Shown: piece after piece, positions 22,436 to 34,947 of the stretch
Numbering within the stretch: position 1 is the first letter of the stretch
Layout: the number at the start of each line of letters is the position of its first letter
Origin: Sepioteuthis lessoniana
Taxonomy: Eukaryota > Mollusca > Cephalopoda > Myopsida > Loliginidae
DNA: 64,000 nucleotides
NCBI GenBank assembly: GCA_963585895.1
Contig: CAUZXS010004361.1
Span: 1 to 64,000 of the forward strand
Direction: 5' to 3'
Translations under genes and position numbers: made by a program
Notes under the pieces: generated by a model
What the model was told of the DNA's origin: nothing
The model's input: only the letters and a program-made list of their open reading frames with translations
Database searches by the model: none

Positions 22436-25090
22436 TACATTGACACCCACAGCGAACTTTATGAACCTCTGTTTGGGTCATATAGTCAACCACGATAAAA
22501 CTCACGGTAAATGCGAGAAACAGTCACGCAAGAGTCGAAATTATGAAAAGGGTCGAGTAAGGACCTTAAATTTCGGAGCTAGCGAACCCTCCACCCTCAC
22601 TGGAGTGAGCCACGATTGGTAAAAAAAGTAGGATCTTGCCTTTGTCGACTCAAAAAATACTACTTCATATCTTCCTAATTTGAGACAGTCTAGAGGAAGG
22701 CTGAAATGTTATGTGAGTGGTATGGTTTTCTTTGACCACGTGTCTGATATTTTTTTCAATGAACTCGTTATCATTGCTTTATCTCGTCTTTTTCTCTCGC
22801 AACTTGCTCCGAGACCCTGCAACACGACAATAAATCAGTAAAAATAGCGATTCATATCACTGCAAAGATCTTGTTCTGTAGAGAAATTATCGTAAAAAAT
22901 GTGGAATAAGAAATGCAGGTTCCTATCAGGAATTTATCTAAAAGTAATTCATCTATAACTTGAACTTTCATTGACGAGACAGCAGGACAAGAAAATAAGA
23001 TACAAAAAGAGAAAATATGTATGCATGTAAAAACGTTCTTTTATGCAACACCCGTATGTGTGGAATTACAAAAAAAGGAATGATGGCGTAGTGTGAACTA
23101 AAATGTAGATATTCACTTAGGAATTTGTCTTTTGATTATGTTTGTGACAGAAATGTCTGTAATGTGTAAAAACTCTCGGTACTGCACATTATGTATTATT
23201 GTATTGTGTATACAAGTAGCATTATGGCAATAAACCCACCCTCACCAAACCCCAAAGTGATTCCGCTTTCAATCTGCTGACCGTTTCGCTTGCCTAGTTA
23301 TGTCTTCAGATGACACGACTAATCTGTTTATCAGCCCACGTTGAGTTTTTGATCCAAACAGCAGATCAATCACTAATCAGAGTCGCTAGTCGTAAACCAG
23401 ACGGTTGAGACCGCAAAATTAGGAAATCAAAAGAAAGTCGACGCCAACAAACATAGAACAGAACACAGCTTGTGTATAATATAATATTTAGTTTTTAAAA
23501 CCGTCTTTTAATAATGGTACATATATTCACCCATCCCAGAGCTTGAAAGTTTATAATCAGAGACCTAGTTCACGAATTAACAGTCTGTCAATTTATCGGC
23601 CTTCAAAGTTAGACCAAAGGCCTCTAAATTTATCGTATAAGTTTCAGGCTTTTCTATTCTTGCTTCTGTAGTCTGGCATAAGACAATCTCAGTGGTGGTT
23701 ATGTTTGCCTTTTTCAATCTTTAGCTCTCAGCTTCTCTCAGTTCCTTGATAGTCTGATAGAAGGTGATTTCAAGTAGCGTATTTTTTCATAAGTGTTGTA
23801 TTATGTTAGACTTTCTTCGCTTCTTTCAAAGTGTCGTATTACGTTAGGTTTTCTTCGCTTTCTATATCCTGGACTATCTGGTACAAGGTCAAAACTCTGA
23901 GTATTGTGAAGTCTGTTTGCCGGTTTGCGCTGCTCTTCGGTGAGAGACGAAACCCCTTGTCTTTATGTATATCTCTCATCTGATGGGTGGAGGCTGGCGA
24001 AGCTGTTAACAATATCAACTTTCTCCTAATTTGGATTTTAGTGAGTAAAACCTCTTTGATTCCGCCTCCTTCCTTTGATGCCTAATTTCCTCTCACCATC
24101 AGCCAAAAGGGGCAGTCTTCCCAATTTGGAATTACTATTAATTTATGCTTGCGTGATATTATATCAGGAATGTTTTTAAAAAAACTTTTCCATGTTTAAA
24201 TCTTTTTTAAAATGTTATTCCCGATTTTTTTTTTCTGACAGCCACCTGGATGATTGACCAGTCCTAACCTTCGGATTGAACCCACTTGTCAATTTCTGTT
24301 TTTACATCGTAGACAATTGGAATAATAATTCTCTGTAGCCATAACAATTCGCCTGCATTTTCTCTGGTCCTTTCAGTAAGAAAAAAAATGAACATCTTTT
24401 CTCATCGGATAATACGATTTTGACAGCTTCTTTTAAAATCCATTTCCGTTAATTTTCACTGTCGTAAGATACTACTTTATTCTTCTAAAATCCAATCGAC
24501 CGAATCTTCTTTTTTTCTTCTTTTTCCAGTTGATAAATCTACCCAACTAGGTTCCTTTCTCGTGGATTTACCGTATATCAAAAAGTCCCTTGAAAGAAGG
24601 CGTTCGCAATGGGATGAAAAACACATCTAGTGGCTAGGCTATGCTGAAGGAAAGAGAATGACATCTTAGTACCATTCCTTTTTTATGCGAATGTGTCGCT
24701 ATGGCAGCGAACGGTATGGCTGTCTTGTGATCATCCGAGTAAGTAAAAGTAGATTATCTAACAGTAAGCAAAGGCAAGTAAATACGCAGTTTCATCAGTG
24801 ATGGTATGAATTTCCATAATCTCATAATATAAATCAATCCCATAGGTGATTCTTTTTTTACAAAAACACAGAATCGCCCATAAATAAGTACACTATTAAA
24901 AAGTTCTTTCATGAATAGGTAATTTATTATTAAACCAAATATAGCAAGATTTTATTATTTCTAGTGGAACATTATGTAATCAAGAGGAATAGTATTAGGT
25001 ATTATTGATTACTAAACTCTAAAACTCTGGAACAAAATATAAAATTGCAAGAACTCTGTAATAAAAAAAAGTTGCATAAATATATGTAAA
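22436..25090. other. Long stretch with no supported gene
   Basis: A 60-codon frame at 22440-22622 (ending GASEPSTLTGVSHDW) is more hydrophilic than the AT noise around it, but I cannot assign it. The rest is moderately AT-rich unique-looking DNA with pyrimidine-rich patches at 23640-23900 and 24480-24530. No splice-flanked exon stood out. Confidence 0.4.
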
Positions 25091-26900
25091 TAATGGACTT
25101 ATTTTTGGACTGCTGTATATTCATGTTTTTGATTACAGAGTTTAATTGCTATAGAATTTGGTAATAAATGATATCTAATGATATCAGTTTTGATTGTTGT
25201 GACGAGGAAATATGACACCCTAATACATTTGACCGTCAGCGGACAATAGTAGTAAGCAAGAATTACAGGATAGTGGCAGTGGGAGAGGCTGCCTCTCTCT
25301 CCCACCCTCTCTATCATTACAAAGTGAGATAGGCATGTGAGGACCTCACTCTCTATTAGCCATGTATGTGTCAGCGGAGAGGCAGACCCCTCGACCATAT
25401 TTGGTACTGAGGAAGAGCCCGCCAAAAAAATCAACCCATGGTGAATTTTCAAACCACGGAGACTAAGTTAGTTGTCGTTTATTCCTCGAGGGATGAAGAC
25501 GCATAAGGAGTTGCTTTGTTCGTCAAAAATCAAGAACATAATTTGGGATATGTAGAAACCCAAATTCCAAAATAATGCCGCGCAGAGAACCCTGAGAGAA
25601 AAGAAAGAACTTATCTTTTGAATGAACTAGCACTCCGAGACATGGTAAGTCTCGTTAAACGAATACCCCAAGAAAAGACTTGTCCACGAGGAAAGGAACA
25701 ATAATTAATCCTGGTCTTATCAGAAATAAGACGTGTGTCCTTCCACCAACGTGTTATGGAAACCCAATAACGAAAGAAAAAGGAGAGAAGAATAAACTCC
25801 ACAGAATCCAAAGTAAGTAACACACAATTTAAATGTATTCAACTTTATCTTGCTGCATTCATACTAAAATGATAAACTTGAGATTTTGCCATTAAATCCC
25901 ACAGTCTGCTGGAAAGCGGACCGTGTCTACCGTTGTCGAACTACCTTCTCACCTTCCGCCATTAACAGATATTTTATGAGGGGCTAAAAGTCCAGGATAC
26001 GGATATTTTAGTGGAGGCTCCTCCAGGATACAGAAAGACTTTCTCGCTCCTGACTTTTACCTGAATTGTTTTGTTTTCTTTGTTTCTTTCTTTTATGCAA
26101 TAAAAGAATATTGTTATTAATCCTGTTAACTGAAAAGACGGCAGCTCAGAGTCCTTATTTTCTTGTGGAAGAATTGTGTTTGTCGAAGTCCTTGCATTTG
26201 AGTGGGAAAGCTCGCCAGTTACCTGTGTTGACTCTTAATAATTCACGTAGAACTCGCCTAGTAGCTTTAAAATGTGGTTCTGCTTGGGAGTTGATGATAT
26301 CTGTGACATTAAATAACGTTCGGCAAACCACAGCCAACGTCGGTGCCCGCCATTAACTGGTGGACTTGGCACCCTGCAAGCCTGCTGGGCACATGGCGGC
26401 GTAACATTGTATAAAGAAGTTCCAATAGAAATGATAAAACCTTAGTGTCTTTAGTGTAGAAGAAACTTTTTATAAAAAGGTTTAGGGGTATACTTATTTA
26501 TAGACTATACTGGACATACATACATACATACATATTCAAAGGCCAGAAATAGCATGACAATGTTATACATTCTTTTAATAGAAAGACTAAGTGTATCTAT
26601 TAATATGTTACTTAAATGTTTATTATGCCCGTTTATATATATATAACCGTAACACAGCAAAAACGCCACAACAATGGGAGATTTCTTTCATTAAAGCAAC
26701 ACACTCCGTTACTCTGAACGCCATTAATATTCTCGATATAATGGATAACGGAAATAACTAAAAATTGTTAATTCGATTTATTCAGTTCTTCCTAAATGAA
26801 AGCATCAATATCATCAAGGACCGATCCACAGCGAGAACCTAAGCCAGAGTAACCCGGAGTTTCGTTGGATCTTCGACGGCTACCAGTAATGTGGTGAGCG
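25091..26900. other. Mixed-composition stretch, unassigned
   Basis: The 117-codon minus-strand frame at 25099-25452 is the second longest open frame in the window. It overlaps a GC-richer patch (25255-25450) with a small inverted repeat, GTGGGAGAGGCTGCC and CTCTCTCCCACC. I see no domain in it. Frames at 25611-25823 and 26066-26356 are likewise unrecognised. A retroelement LTR or UTR is possible but unsupported. Confidence 0.35.
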
Positions 26901-26944
26901 CCATTTACTTTTTAAATCAATTATATATTTGAATTCAATAATAA

Positions 26945-27385
26945 TAATACTCCTATGCGACTTTGACATACAGACGGATCACCTAATCTCGGCCAGAAGA
27001 CTAGACCTAATAATTATCAATAAAATAAAGAAAATTTGCAAAATTGTCGACTTTGCTGTCCCGGCTGACCACAGAATAAAACTGAAAGAAGCTGAAAAGA
27101 AGGATAAGTACCTCGACCTTGTTAGGGAACTGAAAAAAACTGTTGAATATGAAGGTGACAACTATACCAATTGTGATTGGTACTTTTGGTACAGTAACTA
27201 AAGGATTATTAAAGGGACTAGAGGACTTGGAATTTGGTGGACGAGTGGAGACCATCCAAACTACAGCATTATTGAAAACGGCCAGAATACTAAGAAGAGT
27301 CCTGGAGACTTGAGGAGATTTGCTGTCACTGAAACTCCAGCGAAAGACCGCCAGCTAATGATATTAATAATGATAATAATAATAA
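26945..27385 (+). mobile_element. 3' end of non-LTR element, family L (best copy)
   Basis: Translation gives QTDHLISARRLDLIIINKI, KKICKIVDFAVPADHRIKLK and EAEKKDKYLDLVRELKKTVE. After a frameshift it gives VTIIPIVIGTF and LLKGLEDLEFGGRVETIQTT. The element ends in a short ATTAATAATGATAATAATAA tail. In relatives this conserved segment is C-terminal to the reverse transcriptase of a non-LTR retrotransposon. I recall it often being labelled R2-like, but that label is unverified. The copy is 5'-truncated, the usual result of incomplete target-primed reverse transcription. Confidence 0.78.
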
Positions 27386-28163
27386 TATGGGAAACGATAT
27401 TGTTTTTTAGAAATTGTTTATATTATTGTCGACAAAAAATCAAAGTGTGTTTATAGTTTGATTTAATGAACATAATGCCAGTTAAAGTCTATAGTTACTT
27501 TACGTAAAAATTATGAATTTGATGCACAAAAAATTCAACTTAACTCAGAACAAATGGTTTTTCATCAAAATTAATGTTAATGACAGTTATTAACTTTCAG
27601 TACATAGTAAATATATTTTCACGCAAAAACAAAACAATCTGTCCAGTTTAATTTGACCATAACACCCAATCATGGAAAAAAAGTTAAAAGGTTCTAACAA
27701 TGATTGATTAAATTTATTTGGGAGCTTCAACTGCTTTCGAATTTGTTGATAAAATTATTTTCTCAGAGGAGAGTACAAGGGGAAAGTCCTTGCACCAAAG
27801 AGGTAAATTATATCATTGTAACATAAATTTTTAAAAAATGATTTGTATAATAAATTAAATACTATATATTAACGATTGTCAGTTTCTGGTACAACCCGAG
27901 TGTCAAAACATTTCGTCTGCCCTTGAGTAGAACAAAGAGTATCTTGTGATATCAAATCCATGTAATATAACTCTTCCTTTCGCATAAGGAAATATGTCTG
28001 TCGATCACCAAAAGATACATAATCAACCAACGATTAGTTGTTCAATCGTACAGCCACTTCGTTCAATTAACCCGTAATCACGTTTTAAGTTACTTGTAAA
28101 ATATTTAACCCGATAATGGCAATTATAAGAAAGGCGAATTTTACTTCAGTAACTTCGAATTTC

Positions 28164-28165
<2 letters not shown>

Positions 28166-28200
<35 letters not shown>

Positions 28201-28460
28201 TGGTATAATCGTCAAAAACTTTGAAACATGAAAGTGACGATTATACCAATTGTAAATGATGCTCTTGGTGCAGTCACCAAAGGATTGGTAGAAGGACTGG
28301 AGGAATTGGAAATCACGGGAGGAGTGGAGACTGTTCAAACTACAGCATTGTTGAGGTCAGCCAGAATACTGAGAAGAGTCTTGGAGACTTGAGGAGACTT
28401 GCTGTCACTCAAACTCCAATGAAAAACCATCAGCTATGTGTGTAAACTCTCAAGGAGTAA

Positions 28461-28505
<45 letters not shown>
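28166..28505 (+). mobile_element. Family L 3' fragment between two (ATA)n tracts
   Basis: An (AAT)n run at 28166-28200 precedes the fragment, and another at 28465-28505 is its 3' tail. In between, shifting frames give VTIIPIVNDALGAVTKGLVE, GLEELEITGGVETVQTTALL and SARILRRVLET. The upstream run may be the tail of an earlier copy into which this one inserted, or target preference for such repeats. Confidence 0.75.
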
Positions 28506-29260
28506 TTTTTGAACTGAAATGAAAGAAAAAGAAAAAAGTACCTCAAAAGAACTAGAAAGCTTCTTGAAACCAGACTCTGCAGCAGAAATCCATTTAACGG
28601 AATTAATACCTTGGTAGTTGCCATTGTAAGATACTCCGTAAGATACTCTTCTTAAACCAAACAAGAGAGAAATTCAGAAATGTGAAGCATAGAACAAAAA
28701 AGTTGATGATAATGCCTAACATCTCAGGGATAACATAAACAGACGCTATGTGTCAAGAAATAAACGAAGATGACTCGCTATCATTGAGGATTGCATAGAT
28801 CCAATTCAGAGACTAGCAGAATATATTTTTAAAAAGTCGAGAGAGAAACAAAATCTCAATTAATAGCAGCACAAAACAATGCTATAAGAATTAATTATGA
28901 TAAAACAAACATTCCTAATAATTTACAAGTTTTTATACAGCTTTGAGTGATTATTCATGATACAAATAATTTGTACCCTGTTATACATTTTCAAATATTC
29001 TAATCAAATAATCGCAGAGGGATCTATTTGATTTGTAGATGGGACCCTAACAGAGTCAAAGTGTACCTGGAAGTAATGGCAATGAAGACGTGACTTTACA
29101 TTCCTCAGAGCTCCAGAAATGAAACCTCACCACTGGATGCAATATAGTGTGTATTAAAAAGGAAGAAACAAGAAAAGGAATTGTTGGTGATAATAAATTA
29201 CCTTTACTGGTAGAAAAGCATATTTATAAGTAAAAAGTAATTATTCCCGCGTGATAAGGA
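28506..29260. other. No gene; repeat C module scrap
   Basis: At 29030-29150 the words GATGGGACCCTAACAGAGTC, GGAAGTAATGGCAATGAAGA and CTCCAGAAATGAAACCTCAC match the repeat C module in reverse orientation. The remainder is unassigned AT-rich sequence. Confidence 0.5.
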
Positions 29261-29266
29261 ATGTAA

Positions 29267-31060
29267 CAGTATTTTTTTCAGTAGGAACCAGGGCGGTCTG
29301 AGCCATCAGGCAATTTGGCAATGTCCGAGGGTCCAAAGCACCAACAGGTTCTATTATCAAAAATCTAATTTTTGAAATAGTCTGAAGTAAATTAATGATA
29401 TCACTAGAAGGTTTTAACTCTTAAAATCCCAGTAGTTCTATTAATATAGCCCACAAAATATATTTGTTACTGTTGCAAAGGATAACCTACCTCTCCTATG
29501 AACGGTAAAAGAATAGTTGTGTCTATCTGATAAATTAGCTGTTAGACAGAGCGCGTAGTAGTGTTAAATATGAATTCCTTATTGAATAAATATACTTTTA
29601 CCAAGTATTTGACTTCCCTCTTATTCGCTATTATTATATATCTCCTACTTCTCTTTGTGTTGGTAATTGGCCGCCTTACCACGATACAAAAGTGGTGACG
29701 AAGATTAGAATTTACGACGAACTACGACGCTAAAATTAAATTTTATCAGAAAGAAGTGGCTACACCCCAAAAAGAAAAATATTTTTGTTACCGACACCGC
29801 AATAAAATGGAGGAGTTGGCAAACGTGATGAAAACTTTTGTCTTACAACAACAACAACGGCGAGAACAACAGAAGATTTCGTCAGAAATATTAGAACAAC
29901 AATTTCTACAACAGTAAGAAAATTTTGATGCAATAGTCCAAGCTTTTAGAAACAGTTTTGTAAAAGTCTGCAGAAGGAAATAGTTCAACAATTTCTTTCA
30001 CTCCAGACGCAGTCGCTTATTCGATTGTGAGTTTATTTATAATCCCGAAGAAGGCATAACTTTTGCATCATATTTCAGGAGATATGAGGAGATTTTCAAA
30101 AGTGAATGTAAAGTATGGACAGATGAGAAAAAGGTACGTCTCCTTTTACGAAAATTATCATCGACGGAACACGAAAATTACTGCAACTATATTTTGCCTA
30201 AAAAACCAGGGAACATAACTTTTGACGAAATAGTTTTTATTTTGTCTAGAATTTTTAGTGAAAAAAGCTCTTTATTCCATACGCGATACCGGTGTCTAAA
30301 CCTTATGAAAAAGGTGAACGACGATTATGCCACCAACGCTGGTACTTTTAATAGGGAAAGCAACAGATTTAAACTGAATGAATTAACAGCAGATAATTTT
30401 AAATGCTTAATATTTGTCCAAGGATTAACAGCTGAAAGAGACTTGGAAATTCGGTCTCGTATATCATCAAAGCTTGAAGCAGATTCGAAACTAACTTTGT
30501 AGGCAGTAGCCGAGGAATGTGAAAGGGTCATCAATTTAAAACACGGTACAGAGAAAATTCAAGAGATGTTTTTCAGGTCTAGGGCGTTCGTCAAAAATCA
30601 AAGGAGGACCAAGAAAAAAGTCATTTCAATGCTTTGGTTGTGGTGGTCAGCATCTCAAGATAGGTTGTCGATTCAAGGACAATAAGTTTTTCAGGTGGAG
30701 AAAAGTCAGCCAAAGGCAGACGCAATGTAAAACTAAAAAATAAAATTTTCAAAAACCAACAAAGATAATTCTAACAAAAAAGATAGAAATGAAACAGAAC
30801 AGAAAATTTACAAACGTTAAATTGGAAAACAAAAGTATTTGGATGCAGACACGGGAAGCAACATTTCCATAATTGACGAACAAACATGGAAAGCTATTGG
30901 GAAACCTTTTTTAGATTTAACTTGGAACGCGGCATGGAGTGTTTATGGCAATAAACTGATTTTTAGAGGACAAATAACAGTAAATGTCTCAGTAAATGGA
31001 AAGTTGGCTAAAGCAAAAGCATATTTATTAAAAAAGTAAGCTAACTAAACAAATGGCTTG
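29267..31060 (+). mobile_element. Gypsy-type LTR retrotransposon remnant (gag and protease)
   Basis: A putative 5' LTR runs from TGTAACAG (about 29267) to TACA (about 29688), immediately followed by TGGTGACGAAG, a primer-binding-site-like sequence. Gag starts at ATG 29807 (MEELANVMKTFVLQQQQRRE). It continues through frameshifts as EGITFASYFRRYEEIFKSEC, VRLLLRKLSSTEHENYCNYI and RFKLNELTADNFKCLIFVQG. A zinc knuckle CFGCGGQHLKIGC follows near 30630, and a retropepsin-like segment with DADTGSNISIID is at 30840-31040. Reverse transcriptase, integrase and the 3' LTR are absent. The gag resembles proteins of Gypsy elements carrying a DUF7083-type domain. Stops and frameshifts show it is inactive. 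The LTR start is a guess. Confidence 0.75.
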
Positions 31061-31107
31061 ACTAATTTTTTTTATCTATTACCATGGAAAGGATATTAAC
31101 AAAGTGT

Positions 31108-31258
31108 GTATTTACCCAACCCTTCCGCAATGATGCGACACAAGATCAATTTTTAAGCGGAGTATAGCGGATTCGAATTTAAAATTTGTTTTCTTCTAGG
31201 CTAGTCACCATACCAAGGTTAAAGAGCCCAGTCTGTCCTACTAATTACCCATTGTACT
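31108..31258 (-). mobile_element. SINE-A, 3' part only
   Basis: The minus-strand tail is TTAAAAATTGATCTTGTGTC, and the body words GGTATGGTGACTAGCCTAGA and ATTCGAATCCGCTATACTCC are present. The copy is truncated at the body, about 31258, where unrelated sequence starts. It lies just downstream of the Gypsy remnant. Confidence 0.7.
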
Positions 31259-31509
31259 TCCAAAGAAGCAGTCATGCATTCGATCCTCTGATGGTGCTCC
31301 ACTCTCGCTTATAGTGTGCCAAACTAAAGCTTGATATAAATGTCTGCCTTAAATTCAATAATACTCTAATTGTATTGACGAGCGAGAAAGATGATACTAT
31401 AAACTTTTATGTAACTTTTATGAACCATGACAGGAGGGTGTTGACAAATTTAAGAATGATTTGTTTGTGGCAATAACTGTTCCACTCTGTGAGCACACTA
31501 TGAATACTT

Positions 31510-31525
31510 TTACTACTACTACTAC

Positions 31526-31563
<38 letters not shown>

Positions 31564-32435
31564 TGTCTACCTGTGATGTGGAAAATCCTAACAGCACAGA
31601 TTAGGAAGGAGATCTATAGCTCGCTAGTGAGCTGCGGGCTGTTTACCGAAGAACAGAAAGAATGCCAGAGTAACGAGGAACAGGTGATCTCCTGTTAATT
31701 AATCAACTCATACTCAAGGAGGGCAAAGCATCTCGGAAAAATGTAGCCATAGCGTGGATTGACAACAAAAAGGCTTAAGATATAGTTCTGCATTCCTGGG
31801 TAATACATTGTCTTGAAATATACAAATACCCGACAAAGACATAAAATTCATCATGGAAGCCATGAAAATCCGGAAAGTAGGATTAACAGCAGGAGGAAAA
31901 ACATTAGCAGAAGTAAAATTCCAGAGAGATATCTTCCAGAGAGATGCGCTTTCACTTTTACTATTTATAGTAGCGATGATACCACGCAATTACATATTTA
32001 GGAAGTGCACTGGGAGTTACAAATTTACAAACGGATCACATTATCCCGGCCAGAAGACCAGACCTAGGGATAATTTACACACACACACACATACACACAC
32101 ACACACACAAACGCACACATAAAGAACCTGCCCTCTAGTGGACTTTGGCGAACTAATGAGTGAAAATCAAAGAAAGAGAAAAAATAGACTGACATTGCCA
32201 GAGAACTAAGAAAGCTGTGGATCAGGAAAATGACGGTAATACCAATTGTAATTGGTGCACTTGAAACAGTCTTCAAATGCTCGGAAAGGGGGTTGGAAGA
32301 GTTGGAAATCCGAGAGCGAATCGAAACCATCCAAACTACAGAATACTGAGAAGAGTCCGGAAAACCTGAGGAGACTTTCTATCACTCAGACTCCAGTGAA
32401 AGACTATCAGCTTATTCTGGTGTGAGGAACTCGCG
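31510..32435 (+). mobile_element. Family L non-LTR element with reverse transcriptase, internally deleted
   Basis: After an (ACT)n(AAT)n tract (31510-31561), shifting frames give a reverse transcriptase. MWKILTAQIRKEIYSSLVSC is followed by GLFTEEQKECQSNEEQVISC, AWIDNKKA-DIVLHSWVIHCL and VGLTAGGKTLAEVKFQRDIF. The last part is DALSLLLFIVAMIP. The segment with the catalytic YxDD box is missing. The sequence then jumps to GQKTRP (about 32055), a (CA)n run (32078-32118), and the family C-terminal segment RKMTVIPIVIGALETV (32220-32420). This copy links the many short 3' fragments in the window to a reverse transcriptase. Confidence 0.75.
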
Positions 32436-32439
32436 AAGA

Positions 32440-32700
32440 GAATAATGATAATAATAACTGATTATACTAATTGTATTTGGTGCTCTTGGTACAGTCACCA
32501 AAGGACTGGTACAAGGACAGGAGGACTTGGAAATAATTGGACGGGTGGAGACTGTCCAAACTACAGCATTGTTGAGATCGGCCAGAATACAGAGAAGAGT
32601 CCTGGAAACTTGAGGAGACTTGCTGTCACTCAAACTCCAGTGGAAAACCATCAGTTAACGCTAATGTAAAAAAAACTCTCAAGGAATAAAAAAAAATGTT
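32440..32700 (+). mobile_element. Family L 3' fragment
   Basis: This lies directly after the previous copy's ATAATGATAATAATAACT tail. It gives YTNCIWCSWYSHQRTGTRTG in one frame and QGQEDLEIIGRVETVQTTAL, LRSARIQRRVLET in another. It ends AAGGAATAAAAAAAAATG. Two truncated copies in tandem suggest repeated insertion into the tail repeat. Confidence 0.72.
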
Positions 32701-32764
32701 TTATGTAAGTAGTTATTAACGGAGTTTTGCTTAGTCTGACACACAGGTCTCAGCTTTCTTACTA

Positions 32765-33600
32765 TAATCGTTTTGGTTTGGTTTATTTGTTTCATGACGT
32801 ATCAACTCCTTAGGAGTTAGTTTATGCCAAAATTTTATTCATGGTCTCAAACATTCCTATCTAATACTAATACAAGAGTGAGTCAAAAGTTTTACAATAT
32901 TTTTGTATGTACTAATTTGTGGATTGTATATCATGTGACTAAACCAGTCCAAGCAGTTGTAGGTATCTACTGTGGTTGATGGCATCATGGTAGTTGGTAC
33001 GCTGACACGTTATGCATGGCTTCACTCCGTGAGTGAATTTAAAGTCGAACGTTGTCTGATTCGAGAGCTTATGCTTTACGACTGCGAACGCCACGGAAGC
33101 AACCAAAAAACATTCGTTGTACGAAAGGTGACGGCATTGTTGATCACAATATAGTAACCAGATGATTCAAGAAATTTCACTCGAGTTGCAAGAACGTCGA
33201 CGATCAGCAAGGTCAAGTAGTCCAAAAATCATGGATTCCGAGGTCGTGTTCCAAGCCAGAAGCAAATCTAGCGTGAAGCACTCAGAGAGTATCAGGTAAG
33301 TTCGACATTTCACAGTCCAATGTGGTTCGTCACCATAACGACTTTGCATCCGGAGTTGCGGAATTGTGCCTTACGTTACCAAAATATGGCAAAAGTTTTG
33401 ACTTACTCTAGTAATTTTCCAACAGATCTATTTGACCGACAGATAAGGGGTTAAACAGATACTACCATTCCGGTTCAGGATGGACCTGGGAGTCATGACA
33501 ATGAAGGGGTACTCAACAATCCCCAGAGCTCTAGAACTGGGGGCCTATCACCGGATACAGTTTGGTATTATACCGAGGAGACTTACAATACTTATAACTA
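32765..33600 (+). repeat. Repeat C split by a mariner
   Basis: The left part (32765-32870) has GTTTGGTTTATTTGTTTCAT, GACGTATCAACTCCTTAGGA and a TTTATGCCAAAATT subterminal word. The right part (33414-33595) has GATCTATTTGACCGACAGAT, GGATGGACCTGGGAGTCATG and CTCAACAATCCCCAGAGCTC from the module. The mariner at 32871-33413 interrupts it at a TA, so repeat C was there first. Confidence 0.7.
32871..33413 (+). mobile_element. Internally deleted mariner, second family
   Basis: Inverted ends are CAAGAGTGAGTCAAAAGTTT (32873) and, reverse-complemented from the right, CTAGAGTAAGTCAAAACTTT, each bounded by TA. The interior gives transposase N-terminal pieces in shifting frames: FKVERCLIRELMLYDCERHG, DGIVDHNIVTRWFKKFH, and near the right end SGKFDISQSNVVRHHNDFAS. 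The catalytic domain is deleted. The family differs from the copy at 17693. At 543 bp it is a non-autonomous deletion derivative, and it could not move without a source of transposase. Confidence 0.85.
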
Positions 33601-33749
33601 AATGGTCAACTATTTAAGTACTAAACAAGTTCAACATTTTAGATTCGGTGATCTGGCGGGAAACGATGTTTTCAGCGTTACTTGACTGTAATTTTCATTG
33701 AAACAGAGAATAAAGTCGCAATCAACTGATATATAAAATGCAATATGAA

Positions 33750-33762
33750 ACCAGCTTGCATA

Positions 33763-33833
<71 letters not shown>

Positions 33834-33854
33834 ATATCGGTTATGCAAGCTGGT
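33750..33854. repeat. 105-bp palindrome with (TA)n core
   Basis: Arms ACCAGCTTGCATAACCGATA and TATCGGTTATGCAAGCTGGT are exact reverse complements around about 65 bases of TA repeat broken once by TATTATAT. This is the cleanest palindrome in the window. The outer bases diverge after one or two more partial matches. Confidence 0.92.
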
Positions 33855-34947
33855 GTCACAACAAAGTAATGAGAAACTCCTCCATTGTTGCAACACGAGA
33901 TATTAACCTGAAGCAAAACAAGGAAAATAGATAAACGTCACCAATCTATCTATCTATCCTTTTTCCTCTCTCACTATAATTGACTATTTTCCAGTCTTCT
34001 AAGCGTCAATTCCTGTTCTTTCCCTCTTTTTACAATTTCTCTTTCCTTCAATTTATACTCTCTTCGCTTTCTTTTCTTCTTCCAGCAATACGAAAGGATT
34101 TCTGTTAACCGATGCTCCTGCATTCTCAATTGACCAATACAACTGTTACTACATAAGACAAGCAGAAGTGCCGATTCATACATAAATAATCTAATCATTT
34201 AAGACGAGTAAAAATATAAAGTAGTAAATAAAAGTATGTGATACACTGCTTACACAAAAATTAATTCCAGTAGTTGGGGTTTATATTCATTTTATTTTTA
34301 AAATGTTTAGTTTTTAAAATGTTCTTTTAACAGATATTTTAAGAGAAAAGGGTATTCGTAACCTAAAACAAACAGATAAATTCAATTTATTTAAACACTC
34401 TGGGTAAATACAGCGTAGATTCCATTTTGATTACTTTTGGCTTTATTTCCGTCGTCATGGGTTAAATTGTAAAACACATCAAAAGATTAGAATTTATAAC
34501 TGTAGCAGCCTCGTTCAACGCTAGAATCTTGGTCTTAGGTCTCTGAAAACATGAAAGTAAGCCGTTTACTGGTTACTGGCGTTTTGATATTTTAGTTTGA
34601 TCTTGTACAAGAAAAGAAAAAGAAAAAGAAAACTAAGATATATCATGAGCAAAACGTTATTCATCGTTGAGCATTGTAATTTGGGCAAAAATGTTTGACT
34701 TAAATTATGTGATAGATCCGAAGAAGCAAATTGGTATTTATTGGACGAAGTCAATATGGGCATAAGGCTACGTTCAAGGAGCACTTAGTGTTAAATAAAC
34801 TCCTAATAACTAGTTGTTAAGACTAGCACGTTAACCATGACTCTATGAGAAGCAAGCTTTCTGTAATGGAAAGTAGTTAGAAAAAACATTTTCGAAATCG
34901 AAAAATTCTATGTGATCAAAACGAATGTAAAGCTATATATTGGTGGA

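Noticed and set aside
25099..25452. 117-codon ORF on -
   Set aside because: Long for this DNA, but no recognisable motif and part of it is a GC-richer patch with low-complexity CTCTC. Left unassigned rather than called a gene.
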